A DNA stretch of 64,000 bases from Motilibacter deserti (GTDB lineage Bacteria > Actinomycetota > Actinomycetes > Motilibacterales > Motilibacteraceae). This document shows positions 47,925 to 56,998 of the stretch, one piece after another. Position 1 is the first letter of the stretch. Every line of letters begins with the position of its first letter. The DNA is taken from positions 1 to 64,000 of the forward strand of contig NZ_JAANNP010000004.1 in the NCBI RefSeq assembly GCF_011250635.1, read 5' to 3'. A program made the translations under genes and the position numbers. The notes beneath the pieces were generated by a model. The model ran no database searches and had not been told where the DNA came from. It saw only the letters and a list, made by a program, of their open reading frames with translations.

Positions 47925-48374
47925 ATGGGCTGGCTGGAAGACCACGTGTGGGCCGGGTGGCTCGCGCTGGCGCTCGTGCTGGCCGCCGTCGAGACGCTGA
48001 CCCTCGACCTCGTCGCCCTCATGCTCGCCGTCGGCGCGGCGGCAGGCGCGGTGGCCGCGGCGCTGGGCGCGCCGCCCGTGCTGCAGGCCGTCGTCGCCTG
48101 CGTGACCGCACTCGGGATGCTGCTGGCCGTCCGGCCGGTGGCGCTGCGCCATCTGCGCCCGGCCGCGCGGACCCGCACGGGCACGGCGGCGCTCGTGGGA
48201 CGGCAGGCTGTCGTGCTCGAGCGGACCGACGCGAGCACTGGGCGGGTGAAGCTCGCCGGAGAGGTCTGGTCGGCCCGCACATACCTTCCGGACGTCACGG
48301 TCGAGCCCGGCTCGACGGTCGACGTCATCTCCATCGACGGCGCGACCGCCGTCGTCCTACCGACAGGTCAGTGA
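47925..48374 (+). CDS. NfeD-like membrane protein
   Basis: A 149-residue protein with two or three hydrophobic helices in residues 8-75 and a C-terminal soluble OB-fold (TGTAALVGRQAVVLERTDASTGRVKLAGEVWSART; EPGSTVDVISIDGATAVVLP), the usual truncated NfeD (NfeD1b) form. NfeD proteins work with the membrane stomatin-like (SPFH) partner in membrane quality control. The SPFH gene begins 4 bases after its stop. Confidence 0.9.
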   Translation: MGWLEDHVWAGWLALALVLAAVETLTLDLVALMLAVGAAAGAVAAALGAPPVLQAVVACVTALGMLLAVRPVALRHLRPAARTRTGTAALVGRQAVVLERTDASTGRVKLAGEVWSARTYLPDVTVEPGSTVDVISIDGATAVVLPTGQ

Positions 48375-48378
48375 GGGC

Positions 48379-49263
48379 ATGATCGGCTGGATCGTCGTCG
48401 GGGTGCTGGCGCTCTTCGTGCTGCTGGTGCTCTTCCGTTCCGTGCGCATCGTTCCGCAGGCGCGCGCGGGCGTCGTCGAGCGGCTGGGGCGCTACCACCG
48501 CACCCTCGAGCCCGGGCTCGCCCTGATCGTGCCGTTCTTCGACCGGGTGCGTCCGCTCATCGACCTGCGCGAGCAGGTGGTCTCCTTCCCGCCGCAGCCC
48601 GTCATCACGGAGGACAACCTCGTGGTGGGCATCGACACGGTGCTCTACTTCTCCGTGACGGACCCGAAGGCCGCGACCTACGAGATCGCCAACTACATCC
48701 AGGGCGTGGAGCAGCTGACCGTCACCACCCTGCGCAACGTCGTCGGCGGGCTCAACCTCGAGGAGACGCTCACCTCGCGCGACCAGATCAACGGCCAGCT
48801 CCGCGGCGTCCTCGACGAGGCGACGGGGCGCTGGGGGATCCGGGTCAACCGGGTGGAGCTGAAGAGCATCGACCCGCCCGGCAGCATCCAGGACTCCATG
48901 GAGAAGCAGATGCGCGCCGAGCGTGACCGTCGCGCCGCGATCCTGCAGGCCGAGGGGCAGAAGCAGGCGGCCATCCTCACCGCGGAGGGCGCGAAGCAGT
49001 CGGCGGTGCTGCGGGCGGAGGGAGAGGCGCAGGCCGCGGTGCTGCGCGCGCAGGGTGAGGCCCGCGCCATCGGCCAGGTCTTCGAGGCGATCCACGCCGG
49101 CGACCCCGACGAGAAGCTGCTCGCCTACCAGTACCTCCAGGTGCTGCCGAAGATCGCCGAGGGCAACGCCAACAAGGTCTGGATCGTGCCGAGCGAGCTG
49201 GGCGAGGCGCTCAAGGGCATCGGCGGGATGCTCGGGCGGCAACCGGGCGGCGACGCCCGCTGA
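48379..49263 (+). CDS. SPFH / stomatin-like membrane protein
   Basis: A 294-residue slipin. It has one N-terminal membrane helix (residues 2-22), then the SPFH domain (RIVPQARAGVVERLGRYHRTLEPGL; VSFPPQPVITEDNLVVGIDTVLYF), and a long C-terminal coiled-coil with repeated QAAxLxAEGxxQxA (residues 180-240). Such proteins form large membrane rings or microdomains. It is placed directly behind the NfeD gene, as in many bacteria. The ATG has a GTGAGGG site. Confidence 0.93.
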   Translation: MIGWIVVGVLALFVLLVLFRSVRIVPQARAGVVERLGRYHRTLEPGLALIVPFFDRVRPLIDLREQVVSFPPQPVITEDNLVVGIDTVLYFSVTDPKAATYEIANYIQGVEQLTVTTLRNVVGGLNLEETLTSRDQINGQLRGVLDEATGRWGIRVNRVELKSIDPPGSIQDSMEKQMRAERDRRAAILQAEGQKQAAILTAEGAKQSAVLRAEGEAQAAVLRAQGEARAIGQVFEAIHAGDPDEKLLAYQYLQVLPKIAEGNANKVWIVPSELGEALKGIGGMLGRQPGGDAR

Positions 49264-49429
49264 CCTGCCGCGGCTCCCCGGAGGCCGGAGCCGTCGACCG
49301 GCCAGCTCGACCGTCGCCCGTCACCGTGCCTGCAAGTGCGGGGGACCTGTCTGCCCGAAAGCTTCTGGTACGTCCGGCGCTGCCTTACTAACGTGCTGTG
49401 CCCCGGTCTAGCGAGGAGCCGTGAGGCAC

Positions 49430-52306
49430 ATGCCCCGAAGCACGCCGTCCTTCCGAGCCGGGCGCGCGGGGAGGGCGTCTCGCCTGACCGGGCTGGTGCT
49501 GGCCGTCGCTGCCTCCGCCGTGCTCCCCTCGGCCCCGACGCTGGCCGCTGCCGCTCCCGTCGCCCACCACCCAGCGGCCAGCGGGCTCGGCTGGCGGGTC
49601 ACGGCCACGGCCACCGGTGGCTCAGCGGTCACGCTCGACGTCGGGCGCCTTCCGGTGCGGGACGCGCTGCCCTGGCTGGTGGTCGACGGCCGGCCGGTAG
49701 GCCCGGCTGTCCTCTCCGACGACGGGCGGCGGCTCTCGGCGGTGACAGATCGCCGGCTCGTCGGCGTGCAGGACGTGGAGCTCGCGTGGAGCGGGTCGGC
49801 GTCGGCGCCGTCCTCGTCCGCGCTGCCGTCGTCGGCGCCGCTGTCGTCGGCACGGCAGCCCTCGCCCGGAGGCCCCGGCGGCTCGCCGGGGGCTGGCACG
49901 GCGGCGGCCCGGACGAGTGCGGCTGTCGCGGCCGACGGAGTCTCCACGCGCGACTACGACCTCGGCGACGAGGCGCTCCCGCTCAGCTCCCTGGGCGGAG
50001 CCCGCGTCGAGCTGCGCGGCCGGGCGTACTGGCCAGAAGGCCTGCCGGGCCGGCGCCACCCGGTCGTCGTCCTGCTGCACGGGCGGCACGAGCCGTGCTA
50101 CGTCACGGACCCCGAGCACGTGCCCGAGCCGGTGCCGTTGCCGGAGTGGCCGTGCCCGGACGGGTGGTCGCCGGTGCCCAGCTACGGCGGGTACGACGAC
50201 ATCGGCAACGCTCTCGCCGCGGCGGGCCACGTCGTCGTCTCCGTGAGCGCGAACGCCGTCAACGCGCTGGACCACCGCGAGCCCGACGCGGGCGCTCAGG
50301 CGCGCGCCGACCTGGTGCTGGCCACCCTCGACCTGCTCGCGCGCTGGGACAAGAAGGGCGACGACCCGCTGGACGGGGTGCTCGACGGGGAGCTGGACCT
50401 GCACACTGTCGGGCTGCTCGGCCACTCCCGTGGCGGTGAGGGAGTGGTGCTCGCTGCCCTCGCGAACGCCACCCGGGCCACGCCGTACGGGATCCGGGCC
50501 GTGCTCCCGCTGGCGCCGACCGACTTCCTGCGGCTCACCCTGCCGGGCACGGCGATGAGCGTGCTGCTGCCGTACTGCGACGGAGACGTCCTCGACCTGC
50601 AGGGCGCTCACCTCGTCGACGACACGAGGTACGCCGTCACGGGCGACCGCGCGCCACGGTCGGCGCTGCTCGTGCACGGCGCCAACCACAACTTCTTCAA
50701 CACCGAGTGGACCCCGGGACTGTCGGCTGCGCCGTCGATCGACGACTGGGAGTTCGCCGACATCGACAACGACGACCCGACGTGCGGCGCCGCGGCCCCG
50801 ACCAGGCTGGCCGCCGCGGAGCAGCGGGCGGTGGGCGCCGGGTACGCGGAGGCGTTCTTCCGGCTGCACCTCGCCGACGAGCGCTCGTTCCTGCCGTACT
50901 TCGACGGCTCCGCCGCCCGCCCGGCCGGCATCGGCCGAGCCGTGGTCGACGTCGCGGCCGCTCAGCAGCCCGCGGACGAGCGGCTCGACCTCGCCCGCTT
51001 CGACGAGTCCGTGGCCCCGGCCGTCCTGTCCGGCGCCGTGACAGGCGAGATCTGCGGTGGGGCTTTGGCTCCGGGCATCGAGGAGCCGCCCGGGACGGGC
51101 ACGCACCCGCTGCCGCCGTGCACGACGCGCACCCCGACGTACGTCCTGCCGGACTGGGGGCCGTCGGCCATCGCCCTCGGGCGGCCGGCCAGCCCTGCCC
51201 TGCACTTGCGCTGGAGCGGCCACGGCTCCGTGCGGGTGCCCTTGTCGGGCCCCGCCCGACGGGCCGACAGGTACGACGCGCTCGTCCTGCGGGCGGCGCC
51301 CGGCGAGACGGCCACCGCGCCCGTCCCGCTCGTCCTGCGGCTCACCGACACGCGCGGGCGGACGACGGACCTCCCGGTCCCCGCGCTCAGCCCCGCGCTG
51401 ACGCCGCTGCCCGGCGAGCCTCCGACAGGGGAACTCGACTTCCCCATCCTCCCGAAGCTGATGCTGCGCCAGGTCCACGTCTCGCTCGACGAGGTGCGCG
51501 GAGTCGACCTGCACCGGCTCGCGGCCGTCGAGATCCTGACACCAGACGGGACGGGGGAGGCGTACATCGCTGATCTCGCCTTCGCCTCACCAGACGAGGG
51601 CAGGCCAGCCCCCACGACCCTGCCGCAGGTCTCCGTCGGAGACGTCACCGAGGCCGAAGGCGACTCCGGGACACGCACCCTGCAGGTCCCGGTGCGGCTC
51701 TCCCGCCCCTCCTCCGTGCCGGTCTCGATGTGGGTGGACGCCTACCGGCCCCTCACGGGCGAGCTCGCCTTCTCCGGCGCCGTCGACATCGCGCCCGGGA
51801 CGGCCGCGACGAACGTGCCGATCGAGGTGACCGGCAACACCGTCGACGACGGGGGCTTCCAGGAGATCGTGGTCGTCGCGAGCGGCGTCGAGGAGGCCGC
51901 CGTCGCGGACCCGCTCGGCCTCGTCCGGCTCGTCGACGAGGAGCCCCCGCCATTGCTGACCGTGTCGGGGTTCGCGGAGGCCGTCGAGCCGCCCCTCGGC
52001 CTGCCGGACGAGCCGATGCCGGTCGCGTACCTCGCCTTCCCGGCCCATCTGTCGGCCCCGAGCGGCCTTCCCGTCGAGGTCTCCGCGCGGGCGGCAGGCG
52101 GCACCGCGACCGAGTGGTACGACTACGCCCCCATCGCGTTCCTCGACGTGCCCGCGGGTGAGACCGAGGGCTCGCTGCTCGTGCCCGTCTTCGGGGACGA
52201 GGAGGTGGAGCCGGACGAGTCCGTGCTCCTGGAGCTGCTCGAGGGGGAGTCGTACGTCCTGGACGGCCCGGCCTCGTTGTTCGGGGTCATCCGCGACGCC
52301 GGCTGA
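49430..52306 (+). CDS. Secreted alpha/beta hydrolase with C-terminal Calx-beta-like repeats
   Basis: A 958-residue exported protein. A signal peptide (LVLAVAASAVLPSAPTLAAAAP) is followed by an N-terminal unknown region and a Ser/Pro linker. The alpha/beta hydrolase domain is about residues 180-490: PVVVLLHGRHEPC is the oxyanion strand, GLLGHSRGGEGV the nucleophile Ser, and LVHGANHNFFN the His region. A beta-rich region is next, then two Calx-beta-like repeats (VSVGDVTEAEGDSG to VRLVDEEPP, and LLTVSGFAEAVE to GVIRDAG). ATG 49430 is chosen; a GTG at 49421 is only 2 bases from the GAGGAG site. The substrate is unknown; a cell-surface ester is a guess. Confidence 0.82.
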   Translation: MPRSTPSFRAGRAGRASRLTGLVLAVAASAVLPSAPTLAAAAPVAHHPAASGLGWRVTATATGGSAVTLDVGRLPVRDALPWLVVDGRPVGPAVLSDDGRRLSAVTDRRLVGVQDVELAWSGSASAPSSSALPSSAPLSSARQPSPGGPGGSPGAGTAAARTSAAVAADGVSTRDYDLGDEALPLSSLGGARVELRGRAYWPEGLPGRRHPVVVLLHGRHEPCYVTDPEHVPEPVPLPEWPCPDGWSPVPSYGGYDDIGNALAAAGHVVVSVSANAVNALDHREPDAGAQARADLVLATLDLLARWDKKGDDPLDGVLDGELDLHTVGLLGHSRGGEGVVLAALANATRATPYGIRAVLPLAPTDFLRLTLPGTAMSVLLPYCDGDVLDLQGAHLVDDTRYAVTGDRAPRSALLVHGANHNFFNTEWTPGLSAAPSIDDWEFADIDNDDPTCGAAAPTRLAAAEQRAVGAGYAEAFFRLHLADERSFLPYFDGSAARPAGIGRAVVDVAAAQQPADERLDLARFDESVAPAVLSGAVTGEICGGALAPGIEEPPGTGTHPLPPCTTRTPTYVLPDWGPSAIALGRPASPALHLRWSGHGSVRVPLSGPARRADRYDALVLRAAPGETATAPVPLVLRLTDTRGRTTDLPVPALSPALTPLPGEPPTGELDFPILPKLMLRQVHVSLDEVRGVDLHRLAAVEILTPDGTGEAYIADLAFASPDEGRPAPTTLPQVSVGDVTEAEGDSGTRTLQVPVRLSRPSSVPVSMWVDAYRPLTGELAFSGAVDIAPGTAATNVPIEVTGNTVDDGGFQEIVVVASGVEEAAVADPLGLVRLVDEEPPPLLTVSGFAEAVEPPLGLPDEPMPVAYLAFPAHLSAPSGLPVEVSARAAGGTATEWYDYAPIAFLDVPAGETEGSLLVPVFGDEEVEPDESVLLELLEGESYVLDGPASLFGVIRDAG

Positions 52307-52309
52307 CGG

Positions 52310-52858
52310 TCACGCGACGGGGCGCCCGAGCCCTTCCACGACCTCGGCGCCCGGCAGGGCGGCGAGGGCGGCGCCCGGGAGCCAGAGCTTGGAACCACGT
52401 ATCCCGCTTCCGACGACGACCCGCGGTGCGGCGGCGACGGCGGCATCGACGTAGAGCGCCCATCCCGCGGGCAGGCCGACCGGGGTGATGCCGCCGTACT
52501 CCATGCCGGTCAGGGAGACCGCCGTCTCCATCGGGGCGAACGACGCCTTGCGCACCCCGAGCCGGCGGCGGACGACGTTGTTGACGTCGGCCCGCGTCGT
52601 CGCGAGGACCATGCAGGCGGCGAAGCGCTCCTCGCCCTCGCGCTTGCCGGTGACGACGACGCAGTTGGCCGACTCGTCGAGGCCCACGCCGTAGCGCTCG
52701 CAGAACTCCGCGGTGTCCGCCGCGGTCGCGTCGATCTCGGCCACCTCGACGTCGTCGACGGGCGTCGATGCGGGCCAGGCGGCGATCGCCGCCGCCACCG
52801 GGGCGGCGAGCAGGTCCGTGCGCTCACGGGCGGGGAAGAAGGTCAACGCGTCTGCCAC
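52310..52858 (-). CDS. YbaK/ProX-like aminoacyl-tRNA deacylase
   Basis: A 182-residue protein of the YbaK/EbsC family, which removes wrong amino acids from tRNA. The core is ESANCVVVTGKREGEERFAACMVLATTRADVNNVVRRRLG, then ASFAPMETAVSLTGMEYGGITPVGLP, whose Gly-rich GGITPVGLP loop is the family hallmark. Which aminoacyl-tRNA is the target cannot be told. The GTG at 52858 has AGGAG about 9 bases upstream. The open frame continues upstream antisense to the next gene, without meaning. It converges on the hydrolase gene with 3 bases between. Confidence 0.88.
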   Translation of the reverse strand: MADALTFFPARERTDLLAAPVAAAIAAWPASTPVDDVEVAEIDATAADTAEFCERYGVGLDESANCVVVTGKREGEERFAACMVLATTRADVNNVVRRRLGVRKASFAPMETAVSLTGMEYGGITPVGLPAGWALYVDAAVAAAPRVVVGSGIRGSKLWLPGAALAALPGAEVVEGLGRPVA

Positions 52859-52909
52859 CCGCACATTCTCCTGGGTACGCTGCGCAGCCGGTCCGGAGGA
52901 AGGTGCGCC

Positions 52910-54163
52910 ATGCGCGATCGGTCGGCCGGGCTGCCGCCCGGGTCGGTCCCGCCCCGCACGCCCCGCCCGCAGCCGGCACCCGTCTGCGCCAGCGCCCGCA
53001 TCGCCCGGCTCCGCCGGGAGCTCGAGGACGACCCTCATGCCGTGCAGCGTCTGTGGGACGAGGCCGAGGCGGCCGGCACTCCGTTGCTCGAGCCCGCGGG
53101 CAGCCCGGACGAGTGCGTCGCCACGTTCCTCTGGCGGGGCGAAGCGGGACGCGTGCTGCTGCTGGCGAACAAGCTCACCGACCGCAGCCACCTCGAGCGC
53201 AGCCTGATGGAGCGGGTGCCCGGGACCGACGTGTGGCACCTGTCCTACCGGCTGCCGACCCGGTGGCGGGGCAGCTACGTCTTCGCACCCGGCCCGGCGG
53301 GCGACACGGCCGCGCTGCGCGAGCTGGCGTCCCGCGCGGGCCTGCCCGACCCATACAACTGCCGAATCCTGCTTCAGCCCCCGGGTGTGGGTGCCCGCTC
53401 GGTGGCCGAGCTCCCGCAGGCCCCGGCGCAGGCATACCTCCGCGCCCGCCCAGGCGTCCCGCGCGGCGAGGTGGTCGAGCACGACGTGCAGGGAGCTGAG
53501 CTCGGCTCCCGGCGGGTGTGGGCGTACACCCCGGCAGCCCCTGCGGGGAGCGCGTTGCCCCTCCTGGTCCTGCTCGACGGCGAGATGTGGCTGCACCGGC
53601 TCTCGATCGTGCCGACCCTGGACAACCTGATCGCCGACGGAGCGGTCCCACCGCTCGTCGCCGTCATGCCGGAAGCCGGGACCAGAGAAGCCCGCTTCCG
53701 AGACCTGTCCTGCTCGGACAGCTTCACCCGCTTCCTCGCCACGGAGCTTGCTCCCTGGGCGTCCGCCTCGCTCGGTGCGACAGAGGACCCGGCGCGCACC
53801 GTCGTCGCGGGGCAGAGCCTCGGGGGCCTCGCCGCCGCGTACGCAGCCCTGGAGCACCCGGACAGGCTCGGCGCGGTGCTGGCGCAGTCCGGCTCCTGGT
53901 GGTGGCCGAGCGCCAACCCCGACGGCGTTCCGCCCGAAGCGCTCACCCGGCGGGTGCGGGAGCGCGCGTCCGTACCGGTGCGGTTCTACCTCGAGAACGG
54001 CACCGACGAGTGGGTCAGCCTCGAGCCGGCCCGGCGACTGCGCGACGCCCTCCGCGGGCGCGGCTACACGGTGGACTACCGGGAGTTCTGCGGCGGGCAC
54101 GACCAGGCGTGCTGGCGGGGCGGCATCGCGGACGGGCTGACCGCTCTGCTCCGAGGAGCCTGA
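52910..54163 (+). CDS. fes: Enterochelin esterase-like (Fes) protein
   Basis: A 417-residue protein with an N-terminal Fes-type beta domain (ATFLWRGEAGRVLLLANKLTD; WHLSYRLPTRWRGSYVF) and a C-terminal esterase domain: VWAYTPAAPAGSALPLLVLLDGEMW, nucleophile Ser in VAGQSLGGLAAAYAALEH, and catalytic His in the C-terminal CGGHDQACW. Fes opens ferric-enterobactin-like siderophores inside the cell to free iron. No signal peptide is seen. The ATG has GGAGGAAGG upstream. The following gene is an iron-siderophore binding lipoprotein with an iron box in front, supporting an iron role. Confidence 0.9.
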   Translation: MRDRSAGLPPGSVPPRTPRPQPAPVCASARIARLRRELEDDPHAVQRLWDEAEAAGTPLLEPAGSPDECVATFLWRGEAGRVLLLANKLTDRSHLERSLMERVPGTDVWHLSYRLPTRWRGSYVFAPGPAGDTAALRELASRAGLPDPYNCRILLQPPGVGARSVAELPQAPAQAYLRARPGVPRGEVVEHDVQGAELGSRRVWAYTPAAPAGSALPLLVLLDGEMWLHRLSIVPTLDNLIADGAVPPLVAVMPEAGTREARFRDLSCSDSFTRFLATELAPWASASLGATEDPARTVVAGQSLGGLAAAYAALEHPDRLGAVLAQSGSWWWPSANPDGVPPEALTRRVRERASVPVRFYLENGTDEWVSLEPARRLRDALRGRGYTVDYREFCGGHDQACWRGGIADGLTALLRGA

Positions 54164-54171
54164 GCCGGATG

Positions 54172-54191
54172 AGGTAAGGCATGCCTAACCT
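54172..54191. promoter_or_regulatory. DtxR/IdeR-type iron box
   Basis: AGGTAAGGCA/TGCCTAACCT is a 20-base palindrome with 9 of 10 pairs matching, close to the known DtxR/IdeR consensus TTAGGTTAGGCTAACCTAA. A second overlapping palindrome (TAACC-TTTC-GGTTA, 54186-54199) follows. The site overlaps the -35 region of the lipoprotein gene, so iron-bound repressor should shut it off. Confidence 0.8.
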
Positions 54192-54197
54192 TTCGGT

Positions 54198-54211
54198 TAA
54201 GCTGTCGCCTC
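54198..54211 (+). promoter_or_regulatory. -10 box of a leaderless promoter (siderophore-binding lipoprotein)
   Basis: TAAGCT at 54198-54203 ends 8 bases before the ATG at 54212; no SD sequence; the iron box lies directly upstream. Confidence 0.55.
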
Positions 54212-55237
54212 ATGTGGGTCTCGCGATTTCCCCGGCTGCTCGTCGCTGTCACGGGCGCCACCCTCGCCGCCGTCGCCGTCACCGGGTGCTCGACGGGTGA
54301 CGGCTCCGACAGCGCGTCGGCCGCGTCCTCGGCCGCCGGCACCCGCACGATCACCGACGCCTCCGGCGCCGAGGTGCAGGTGCCGGCCGCGCCGTCCCGC
54401 GTGGTCGCACTGAGCGAGCCGACGCTCGACGGCGCCCTCGCGCTCGGCGTGACACCCGTGGGCACCACGAACGGCCGTGGCCAGGGCAGCGTGCCCGCGT
54501 ACCTCGGCGACCGGGCCGGGGACATTCCCGTCGTCGCCACCATCGGCTCCCCGGACCTGGAGAAGATCGCCGCGCTCCAGCCGGACCTGATCCTCGTGGA
54601 CGGAACGACGTCCTCGGACGAGTCCGTGATCGGCAAGCTGCGCGGCATCGCCCCGACGGTCTTCGTGAGCGTGAGCGGCCAAGACTGGAAGACCGCCTTC
54701 ACGGCGCAGGCCGACGCCCTCGGGCGCGCGGCGCAGGGGGAGAAGGTCCTGTCCGACTACGAGGCCCGGGTCGAGCAGATCAAGGGCGCACTGGGCCCGA
54801 ACGCCGGCGCGACCGTCAGCATCGTGCGCTGGTCGGGCCAGCCGCAGGTGCTGATGAAGGAGCTCCTGCCCGGCAAGGTCGTGGCGGACCTCGGCCTCGC
54901 CCGTCCCGCCTCGCAGAACATGGAGGGGCCCGGCCACTCGGTGCCGATCAGCCTGGAGAACCTGCAGGAGATCGACGCCGACTGGGTCTTCTTCGGCACG
55001 CTCGGCGGCGGCGGCGCGGGGCCGGGCGGCGGAGCGAGCCAGACGGGCACCGGCGCCGAGGCGAGCGCGAAGGCGCTGGTCCAGGCCGGCCAGTCGCCGG
55101 GCTTCACCAGCCTCAAGGCCTACACGGCTCACCGGATCGTGCCGGTGGACGGCTCGGCCTGGATGAGCGCGGGCGGCCCGCTCGCGGCGACGACCATCCT
55201 GGACACCGTGCAGCAGACGCTCGCGGCAGGAGCCTGA
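54212..55237 (+). CDS. Iron-siderophore ABC transporter binding lipoprotein
   Basis: A 341-residue lipoprotein. The signal peptide ends in the lipobox AVTGC, whose Cys would carry the lipid anchor. The rest is a helical-backbone periplasmic-binding fold: RTITDASGAEVQVPAAPSRVVAL, the first-lobe block LGVTPVG, and LEKIAALQPDLILVDG, which ends the lobe at the usual TYPE III binding motif. It binds ferric siderophore outside the cell and hands it to an importer, but no permease or ATPase is beside it. An iron box overlaps its promoter. Confidence 0.9.
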   Translation: MWVSRFPRLLVAVTGATLAAVAVTGCSTGDGSDSASAASSAAGTRTITDASGAEVQVPAAPSRVVALSEPTLDGALALGVTPVGTTNGRGQGSVPAYLGDRAGDIPVVATIGSPDLEKIAALQPDLILVDGTTSSDESVIGKLRGIAPTVFVSVSGQDWKTAFTAQADALGRAAQGEKVLSDYEARVEQIKGALGPNAGATVSIVRWSGQPQVLMKELLPGKVVADLGLARPASQNMEGPGHSVPISLENLQEIDADWVFFGTLGGGGAGPGGGASQTGTGAEASAKALVQAGQSPGFTSLKAYTAHRIVPVDGSAWMSAGGPLAATTILDTVQQTLAAGA

Positions 55238-55325
55238 TCCCCGGCGTCCCTCTCCGGTAGCTTCCTGGTCCTGACGTCGTGGGCCCAGGTCAGGGGCTCC
55301 GGTGGCGAGACCGGAAGGGGGGGCG

Positions 55326-56087
55326 GTGGCGGACCCGACGGCGCAGTCGCTGCTGGCCGACCTCGCCCGGCTGGCCGGCGTGCTCGGCCCCGCCGTACGC
55401 CCTGTCGACACCGACCGCCTGCTCGCGACCATCACCCGATCGGCGCGCCAGCTGTTCGGCGCCCGGGCCTGCTCGATCGCGCTGCTCACCGAGGACGACA
55501 GCGAGCTGGTCTACACGACGGCGTCGGGTGAGGGCGAGGACGACGTGACCGGGATGCGGCTGCCCTCGGGCACGGGCATCGCCGGCTGGGTCGTGATGTC
55601 GGGGCAGCCGGTGGCCATCAGCGACCTGGAGTCCGACGCGCGGTTCGCCCGCGACGTCGCCGAGGGCACGGGCTATGTGCCGCGCGCGATGCTCGCCGTC
55701 CCCGTCAACGACGGAGACCGCGTGCTCGGGGTCATGACCCTGCTGGACCGTGACGATGGCCGGCCCGGCGCCGAGCAGGACATGGCGCTGCTGGCGGTCT
55801 TCGCCGACCAGACCGCGCTCACGCTACGCACGGAGCGGGCGCTCGGCGACCTCGGCCGCACCTTGCTCGCCACTCTCGCCCGCGCCGCCGGCGACGGCAC
55901 CGACCTCGCCGCGGCCGCGGACCGGGCGGGTGACGAGGTGCCGCCGGTGAGCGCCGACCTCCTCGAGCTGGCCGGGCTCTTCGCCGACCTGCAGCGCATG
56001 GGCGAGGCCGAGCACCGCCTCGCGCTGCGCGTCGTTCGCGAGGTGACGGCGTACGCGGCAAGGAGGCGACCACGAGCGGGGCGCTGA
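55326..56087 (+). CDS. GAF domain protein
   Basis: A 253-residue soluble protein: an N-terminal helix, then a GAF domain (about residues 30-180) with RLLATITRSARQLFGARACSIALL, GTGIAGWVVMSGQPVAISDL and AMLAVPVNDGDRVLGVMTLLDR, and a C-terminal helical part. No output domain is present, so it may signal by contact with a partner. GTG at 55326 has GGAAGGGG upstream; GTG at 55302 is possible. Its 3' end overlaps the candidate start of the subtilisin gene, so the two are likely coupled. Confidence 0.85.
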   Translation: MADPTAQSLLADLARLAGVLGPAVRPVDTDRLLATITRSARQLFGARACSIALLTEDDSELVYTTASGEGEDDVTGMRLPSGTGIAGWVVMSGQPVAISDLESDARFARDVAEGTGYVPRAMLAVPVNDGDRVLGVMTLLDRDDGRPGAEQDMALLAVFADQTALTLRTERALGDLGRTLLATLARAAGDGTDLAAAADRAGDEVPPVSADLLELAGLFADLQRMGEAEHRLALRVVREVTAYAARRRPRAGR

Positions 56088-56131
56088 GGCCGGCCTGGTC
56101 CGAGGCGTTCCTCGCGGACGCGCTCTCGCCG

Positions 56132-56899
56132 GTGCGGGTCCCGGACGTGGGCGTGACCCGGGAGTGGGCCTTCGCCGGTGCCACGGGGCGCGGCGTCGAC
56201 GTCGCCGTCGTGGACAGCGGCATCGACGCGGCGCACCCGGCCGTGGGCGAGGTCGCCGGCGGTGCCGCCCTGCGCTGGGACCGGGAGCGGCAGGAGATCG
56301 AGAGCGTCGAAGGGCCGCACGAGGACCTGTTCGGGCACGGCACCGCGTGCGCGGGGATCATCCGCAAGGCGGCCCCCGAGTGCCGGCTGCTGAGCGTCCG
56401 CGTGCTCGGCGAGCGGCTCAGCGGCAAGGGGCTGGTGTTCGCCGAGGGCATCCGGTGGGCGGTCCGGTCGGGCGCGCGCGTGGTGAACCTGAGCATGTCC
56501 ACCGGCAACGAGGACCTGCACTCGCTGCTCCACGACGTGGCCGACGAGGCGTACTTCGCCGGCACCGTCCTCGTCTGCGCGGTGAACAACGTGCGGGCGG
56601 CGAGCTACCCCTCGCAGTACGCCTCCGTCATCTCCGTCGCCGCCAACGACGCGACCGGGCCGTTCGACATCGACTGCAACCCGCACCCACCGGTCGAGTT
56701 CGGAGCGCCCGGCATCGACCTCGAAGTGGCCTGGCTGGGAGGCGGGACCATCGTCGCGACCGGCAACTCCTTTGCCGCGCCGCACGTGGCGGGCCTGGTC
56801 GCCCGGCTGCTGAGCAAGCATCCCGACCTCGTGCCGGCCGAGGTCAAATCGGTGCTGCGCGCGGTCTCCCGCAATGCGCTGCCTGTGTCAGCGGGATGA
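56132..56899 (+). CDS. Cytosolic subtilisin-like (S8) peptidase without a signal peptide
   Basis: A 255-residue (or about 275-residue) compact subtilase with the full triad: Asp in VAVVDSGIDAAH, His in LFGHGTACAGII, Ser in TGNSFAAPHVAGL. The Asn of the oxyanion hole is in CAVNNVRAASYPSQY. It has no signal or propeptide, so it acts inside the cell or is exported by another route. No ATG, GTG or TTG with an SD begins the domain. AAGGAGG (56060-56066) is followed 5 bases later by ACG at 56072, in frame, which may be a rare ACG start; the GTG at 56132 is the conservative choice used here. It is overlapped by the GAF gene at the extended end. Confidence 0.85.
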   Translation: MRVPDVGVTREWAFAGATGRGVDVAVVDSGIDAAHPAVGEVAGGAALRWDRERQEIESVEGPHEDLFGHGTACAGIIRKAAPECRLLSVRVLGERLSGKGLVFAEGIRWAVRSGARVVNLSMSTGNEDLHSLLHDVADEAYFAGTVLVCAVNNVRAASYPSQYASVISVAANDATGPFDIDCNPHPPVEFGAPGIDLEVAWLGGGTIVATGNSFAAPHVAGLVARLLSKHPDLVPAEVKSVLRAVSRNALPVSAG

Positions 56900-56998
56900 C
56901 GCAGGAAATGTCCGCCAACTGACAGACGCGCGCTCCGCGGCGGAGCAGAGTTCCCCTCAGACGCCGGACCGCCCGGCTCGCACAGCAGGGGAGCAGCA

